The translations under genes and the position numbers were made by a program. A DNA stretch of 64,000 bases from Dichetophora obliterata (lineage: Eukaryota; Arthropoda; Insecta; Diptera; Sciomyzidae): assembly GCA_963920525.1 (NCBI GenBank), contig OY986438.1:178910388-178974387 (forward strand), read 5' to 3'. Position 1 is the stretch's first letter, and each line of letters begins with the position of its first letter. Shown one piece after another: positions 58,018 through 64,000 of the stretch. The notes beneath the pieces were generated by a model. That model was not told the DNA's origin. It searched no databases and was given only the letters and a program-made list of their open reading frames with translations.

Positions 58018-60590
58018 CACGGTTGCCACCTCAAATTTCCATTAAAATTACCTTTTTCCCACCAGAACAAAAAAAAATTACCAAAACAATTCCCATACCA
58101 AAATACTAAAAAAAATCCCACGGCTATTAAAAAATACCACAAAAAATACCACAAGTGTTTAAAATTACCACAAAAATACCACGCTTTAAAAAATACCATA
58201 GAAAATACCATACGCATTAAAAAATACCATTAAATTTATTAAAAATGTAAATATTGCATATTTTTTTACATTGAAACGCTAACAAATATAACACGTTAAA
58301 TAAATAAAACATGTACAACTGTGATCAAAAATAGCAGTAAGACAAAAATATTAAAATTAAAGCGTTTATTAAGAAAGTCCGAACATGTTTTTATTTTCAA
58401 AATATGCCCAATTTAATTCAAAACAGAGTTCCTAAAACAAAACTATTATTCTGACTGACTGAATTCAAAGGTTGAACAGAACAGAACCGTTATTTCATTT
58501 AAAAATTTTGCGACTTAATTATTTGTAGCATTTCTCAATTAACCGTGCTTAGCAGCAAAGAAATAAATAAATAATAATAAAAGAATATATAAGAAAAAAA
58601 TGTTCTGCATTCCACTTCCGAGTGGAAGTTAAAATAAATCATAATTGAATACGATATTTGCTGTTCTATATAACATATATAATTTTTTCCGTTATACAAT
58701 TGATTATATTAATAAATTAAATAAAATACAAGAAGAAAAAAGTGATATGTAGAACACCAAATATCGAATTCAATTATGATTTATTTTCACTTTCACTCGG
58801 AAGTGGAGTGCAGAACCTGCCTGATAATTGTTTTTGTGTTTGATTTTAATTTTTATGAATTAGTTTAACGCACTGCTATTTTTTTGACTGTACACTCAAA
58901 AAAAAGTTTATCGGAATATAAGAAACAAGGCATCATATTAAGTGAAAAATGGTATTGACTTTGCTTCAGAGAATGCTTTTCTCTAAATGTGATCCCAAAA
59001 ATTCCCTAAAAGTGGCAAAAAGCTTCCATGAAAAAGAGAAATAGTTTCTCATTAATAAAAGACACCTTCTCTTTAATAGAAAAATATTTCTTTATAATAC
59101 GTTCAACCGTTTTCTTTATTGTATAAATTTTCCCCAAAAACAGAGAAATATTTATTTAATTTTAATTAATGTTTCCTTTAAGTTGCGTTTGTAGTTTCTC
59201 ACAAAAAATAACTCTGTCTTTAAAAGAAAGATATTTTTTCTTAACATTGATACAACATATTTCTTTATTGCGTACATTTTTCTTTAAAACACAAGAAGTA
59301 TATCCGCAATTACGATTAAAAAATTATTTTTGTCAAACATTTGTTTTAACTCAGTTCTACGCAAAATAGAAGTATTAATATCAAATTGTGATTCGGTTTT
59401 AAAAATTTTAGTTAAAAATGTGTTAAGAAGTAGAATTATTGTTGTGGCATTGTTTTTCGGGACTCTTTATAAATATTCCAGAAATTTATTCTGAAAAACA
59501 ATTTTGTAAATACATCCAAGGAAACAGTAGTAATAAACAACATCACTTTGTGTAGCTTTGTTTAGTAAAAAAAATCTTTTGAAGGAAAAATCATCATAAT
59601 ATGCAACACTTGCTTTTCAACATTAATCAATTGCTCTCACGGTTTCAATTTTTTTTGTAAATCATTCAATATAAGAAAAATATATCGATTTTTGAGAAGA
59701 CGCCTTTTTAATTTTTGAGAAAGGATTTGTTATTATTGAAGAAAATATTTCGCATAGTGAATTATTTATCAACAATAGAGAACATTTTTCATATTCTATA
59801 GATTTTTCTCTATAAATGAGAGTTTTTCAGTGGGAGAAAAATACTTATCATTATTAAAGACATGAAATATTTTAATTTCCCACAAGGAAAGAAATATTTC
59901 TTCGAATATGTAAAAATTTATTATAATTGAAGTAAATTTTATTTGATATAAAGAAAATTTCTATTATCGAAATTAGAGAAATTTTTTATCACAAAAAGAT
60001 AGGTTTTTTTTAGTGTAGTTGTATTTACATTTAGCTGTCGATATCTTAATTTTGTTCATTATTTTAAATTCGTACATATTATTTTTAAACAAATTGTAAT
60101 GATTTTTGTTAAATACAACCTTGTAAAATTTTTTGTTTGCGATAAGCGTTTTGCATGAAGAATAGCGGCGACCAAATCCGTCGAAGCTATGTTTCTAAGT
60201 GTAGTTTTATTTAAATTTAACACGTTCAATGTGTTGCTGCGTTCGCTATTTTCTAATTTGTTCATAATACATTCAATATATAACAGGTGTGAAAAAGCGT
60301 GCGGAGATATTTGTGCAAAAATAACATTTTAAAACTGTAAGGAAACAAAGTTTTGTGCAAATATTGATTAAAAATCCTTAAAAATTACAAAATTCCCAAA
60401 AAAATCCCATGTGAATTAAAAAATACCATGAGAATTTTTAATTCCCACTACAATTAAAAATTCCCAAAATAAATCCCACTCGAATTAAAAAATACCATGC
60501 TGAATTAAAAAATACCATGGGGATTTTTAATTCCCACGGCAATTAAAAATTACCAAATATGGGATTTTTCTACTAAAGGTGGCAACCGTG
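58018..60590. mobile_element. hAT-like non-autonomous element, 8-bp duplication
   Basis: Ends are the perfect 14-bp inverted repeat CACGGTTGCCACCT (58018-58031) and AGGTGGCAACCGTG (60577-60590). Direct repeats CGTGAAAC (58010-58017 and 60591-60598) lie immediately outside. An 8-bp target duplication is the hAT hallmark. Both subterminal regions hold arrays of AAAAAATACCA(T/C) (58110-58230 and 60380-60540), on the same strand rather than mirrored. No transposase is seen in 2573 bp. The minus frame at 57999-58217 comes from the repeated WYF-coding array and is not a gene. Confidence 0.85.
58602..58816. mobile_element. Hairpin element nested in the hAT-like element
   Basis: Arm 58602-58673 starts GTTCTGCATTCCACTTCCGA. 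The inverted partner at 58744-58816 ends TCGGAAGTGGAGTGCAGAAC, with several mismatches over about 72 bp. The loop is about 70 bases and AT-rich. Confidence 0.8.
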
Positions 60591-60598
60591 CGTGAAAC

Positions 60599-61632
60599 CC
60601 ATTAATCAATAATCAATAGCAAAAAAAACGTCAGCTAGACCAAAACTGCGGGAATTTCAAAAAGCACGTAGGTCACATACTAGTACAAGTTTTTTGTCTC
60701 TCCTGAAATGTTATGTAAATTTGAGTTATGGTGTTTTTGAAATACCCGATTGAAATGCAAGTAAGTATTCGGGGACTTGGAAATATGTTACTAAAAATAC
60801 TTTTTAAGATTTCGTCATACAAAAATTAAAAAAAAAGAGTTAGAATTTGGGGACCTGAGTTTCGTACCCAGCTCGGGCAAAAAAAAAATGTAATATGCTG
60901 ATACCGTTTATGGATCAACTTTTTTATGGTAACACGATTTCATGGTTTTCATGTTTTGATTGAAACTGCTTTTCTTATAGTTTCTTTAATCACCTTAGAA
61001 AAAATCACTTTTCTAGAGATCATCATTTTGGGTTTGAGACTGCTGAATGATATTAACATTTTGTAGATATTGTTCGACTGTTTACGGGTAAGGAAACCAC
61101 CTTTAAAGTTGCTGGTGAGGCATTTAATGTATTAACATAGTATAATGTATATAAATATACAAAATATGTAGCTATATAGTAATATATGTAGCTTCCAACT
61201 ATAAGGTCTACTCATGTAGTATAAATAATAATTTATTTTTTTTTTATATCTCTCTTAATTTTTAGTTTAACTATCCATATATTTATTCCTGTAAGGGTCC
61301 CACTATTCCAGCAAATTTACAAACGCAACAAAAACACGTGATATATCATAATAAAGGTCTTGGGCTGTAGGTACGCACACAATTGTTAGATTTTTAATAG
61401 GTGATATTGTTTAGCAGATATGAGTGTTTAAAGTTCAAAAATGGCAAAAAGACTTAAGACACGAACTCGCTTTAATGTTAATGAGAAAGCGTGATTCCAT
61501 AGACATTTTTTCATCGATTTTTTTGTTCCTTTTCTTATGTTTTACTTTGGTAATAGTTCTTAAAAAATAGTTTCAAAGTTTAAAGTCTATTGTTAATAAA
61601 TATTTTAAATATTTAAATGAAAAGAATTTACC
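60599..61632. other. Non-coding stretch
   Basis: No gene is seen. GAGTTTCGTACCCAGCTCGG near 60860 resembles a tRNA T-arm (box B), but nothing else supports a tRNA gene. Confidence 0.4.
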
Positions 61633-62556
61633 TATATATTAAGGTAAAAAAAAACATTTTTTCGACACTCATATTCTGGCAGTTGGATTCAAGAAGATCT
61701 TAAATCCAAAAGGATATCGAAATCGGTGGAACCATCATCCAGCGGTTTTGATTTAAAAAAAAATCACTTTTTCGCCAAAAATCACCGGTTTTTTCGCCGT
61801 TACTTTTTATCAATCTAAAATAACTACCTAAAAAAATGGGTGCAAATGAAAGGTATCTGTGACACTAAAGTTGTAAATAGGAAGATTTTTAGATTCAAGA
61901 AATTTTTTAGTGCAACAGTGTTCAGAATTCAGTCAATATTTTGGATACTTTTCACTAAAATCGCTATGTGTTAATTTTTGATTGTTCACCACGAAAGGTG
62001 AAGCCTCTTCAAAGCCACACCATTTTAAAAATAGTAAATTTCTAAAATTTACTGTAAATTAGTGGATTTATAGATTTTTGTGAAACATACCCTTTCAAAA
62101 ATACTTTCCGAAAAAGTCAAAAAAGATTCCACTGTTTTGATTTTTTTTTTTATATATATATGTATATATCAATAGATTACACCAAATCTTTTTGAAGAAT
62201 ACTTAATTTTTCCAAATTTACTGAAAAATGGCAAATTTATAGCGATTTAAGCACTGTTGCACTAAAAAATTTCTTGAATCTAACCATCTTCCTATTTGCT
62301 ACCTTGGAGTTCAAGATACCTTTCATTCACACCCAACTTTTGGGTAGTTATTTAAGATTGATAAAAACTTACTGCAAAAAAACAGGTGATTTAAGACGAA
62401 AAATTGATTTTTTTAAAATCAAAACCGCTGGATGACGGTTTCACCGATTTCGATATCCTTTAGGATTAAAGATCTACTTGAATCCAGCTCCCAGAACATG
62501 AGTGTCGAAAAAAGTGTTGTTTTACCCCTGAACAAAAAGATCCACCTTAATATATA
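61633..62556. repeat. Long inverted repeat element, ~290-300 bp arms
   Basis: TATATATTAAGGT at 61633 is mirrored by ACCTTAATATATA ending at 62556. Arms 61633-61920 and 62252-62556 share GACACTCAT, GGATATCGAAATCGGTG, CATCCAGCGGTTTTGATTT and TAGTGCAACAGTG blocks in inverted order. The 330-bp spacer is unrelated between halves. TA-rich borders would fit a TA-targeting MITE. No coding capacity is seen. Confidence 0.85.
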
Positions 62557-64000
62557 TATATATCTCAGTTTGGATTTCTGTGATGTCAGGATTGGCAGGG
62601 TCTAGAATGGTAAATGAGATATCGAAAGAAAATGCTGGATTGCAGTGAAGGCGTGACTAATTTGGTTGGTTTTTCGATTAGTGACCTTTAACACATGGAA
62701 TATGAGCGTTTGAAAAGAATTTCTTAAATAAAATCTAAGCTAAAAGAGATGAAAGATCATGGTGTAAGAAAGCATTTAAGACATTGCTAAGATGTACCAC
62801 AAACTCTCCAGACATTTTTCGCTATCTATTACAGATACCCTACAATAAGCATTTTTTATGTAACATTTGTGCATATATATTTTGATGGTGAAATTTCTTC
62901 CAAATAATAAATTTTGAAAAAATTCCCTTTATTTTGGCATTGAATTTAACGTTTTTTTTGTATGAAAAGTTGTTGGTTGCGAAAAATAACGATATACGAA
63001 AATTATTTGGTAATATTTTCCACGGATAGTATGTTAAATATATTCGCGTTATTATGACATCAAAATTATTGCGACATCTCGAAAACTGTAGATTTTCTCA
63101 GTACAGTACATTTCCTTGAAGCAAGACCATCGACTCAAATTGAGAGAAAAACTATCGATATTTCAAGTTTTTGAGCAAAAAAAAGTTTAGTAAGCAAATA
63201 TCTGTACCATTTTCCAATCGATTTTCATCAAATTGTTTTTGTCTGAAAGTTCAATTAAATAACTTTGGAAAAAATTAAATAACTTCAAAAAACATCTAAA
63301 ATATCAAATATTTGCTCAAAAAATAGGCCAAAAGTTGTTTTGTTGTAAGTTTTTTCTTTTTCCACACTCCTACATATGACATAACATGTATTTGCAAAAA
63401 TTGCTTCATTTCGAAACATAATTCAATAAACAATTTCTATTATCGAAAATTATGAGCTACCCTGTGATTTTTTTAATAAAAATTCATTTTTTCAAAATGT
63501 TGTTTTATATATTTTACTTTTACATGAATTAAATTGCGAACTTTAGAACAAGTAAGTTTTTAAGAAGGCAACAATAATAACTATGTATAGAGTCAATCAC
63601 TAAGCTGATTAAACAGTCTGTTTCGGAAATCTCTACATTTTCCTCTTCAGTAGTCTTTGAGTGATTAAGCTGTGATCAAATCACTGTTTAAATTTGTATA
63701 TGACTTTGCAGATTTAGGAATTCATTCATTTGAATTATATGGCTGCTAATCATTTGACATTTTAAAGCAGTAGGCTATTTATAGATCACCGCCATCAACT
63801 CTACCAAGGTTGCCATCTGTTCTAGTTGCTTCTTTTATTTATTTCAATATTCATTGGTGTTCGATAGTTTGTCGAAATGCACCTTAGAAATGAAACGAGT
63901 ATTTTGGCTTCGGCAGCAACTAATGTTCTAACTGAAAAGTGGCTATTTTCACAACCAAATGTTCAATTACACATGACTTTGACCAAAATCGATCAATTAC
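62557..64000. other. Non-coding stretch with an inverted Helitron-family fragment
   Basis: Reverse-complementing 62870-63330 gives the order CTACAGTTTTCGAGATGTCG, TTTTGATGTCATAATAAC. This matches the Helitron interior at 23460-23540 (CTATAGTTTTGAGATATCGC, TTTAATGTCATAACAAC). The CCAATCGATTTTCATC segment matches GGATGAAAATCAATTTG near 23360. Near 63555-63640 lies a copy of the GTATAGAGTCAATCAC repeat seen at 54068-54206. No gene is seen up to the window end. Confidence 0.5.

Noticed and set aside
57999..58217. Trp/Phe-rich 72-codon minus-strand frame as a membrane protein
   Set aside because: It reads the AAAAAATACCA array and the terminal repeat of the hAT-like element.
60840..60890. tRNA or SINE at the GAGTTTCGTACCC motif
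   Set aside because: Only a T-arm-like stretch is present; no box A or folding partner lies upstream or downstream.

Overview
This window is AT-rich, intron- and gene-poor eukaryotic DNA. Poly(A)-tailed and (TAA)n-tailed non-LTR retrotransposons, a piggyBac element with a 66-base GT-AG intron, a Helitron, TA/TTA/TTAA/8-bp target-site duplications and tRNA-derived SINE-like relics point to an insect. The sequence texture fits a higher fly (Schizophora, possibly a tephritid), but that is inference. I found no host protein-coding gene, rRNA or convincing functional tRNA. Almost everything that can be named is a mobile element or repeat in some stage of decay.

Layout. 1-1250: dimeric satellite (about 177-bp monomer, about 355-bp dimer). 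4460-11470: repeat family with GGATCCGAGATCTCG cores, enclosing a near-perfect palindrome (5943-9802, arms 1905 bp) built from 566-bp units. 12438-15490: a piggyBac element with TTAA on both sides, matching terminal repeats and a decayed transposase. 20999-25100: a Jockey-type non-LTR element (J1) whose reverse transcriptase is split by a 2213-bp Helitron (21909-24121). 25734-26675: a TA-flanked DNA transposon with arrays of about 25-bp repeats as inverted ends and a relic IS630/Tc1-like transposase. 28606-29863: an inverted-repeat element holding a second Helitron-type 5' end. 29954-30025, 36029-36101 and 52323-52394: tRNA-like SINE relics. 31740-33822 (J2) and 41316-45057 (J3, minus strand): CR1/Jockey-superfamily retrotransposon relics. 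36729-38404: MITE, inverted repeat and a small Helitron candidate. 40114-40434: two adjacent TTA-flanked MITEs. 45058-46643: a possible solo LTR containing a 63-bp minisatellite whose units fold into nested hairpins with paired (compensatory) changes. 48323-49494: 586-bp tandem duplication. 52655-53428: TTA-flanked Harbinger-like element with a relic Myb/SANT gene. 54270-54911, 57672-57893 and 61633-62556: long hairpin elements. 58018-60590: hAT-like element with 14-bp TIRs and exact 8-bp duplications.

There is no pathway here in which genes cooperate; the relations are those of nesting and age. The Helitron is younger than J1. The 566-bp palindrome copies look identical and so are recent. 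J2, the IS630 relic and the Myb relic are old. The two strongest leads are the covarying hairpin minisatellite and the unusually high number of long inverted repeats, which would make hairpin RNAs if transcribed.
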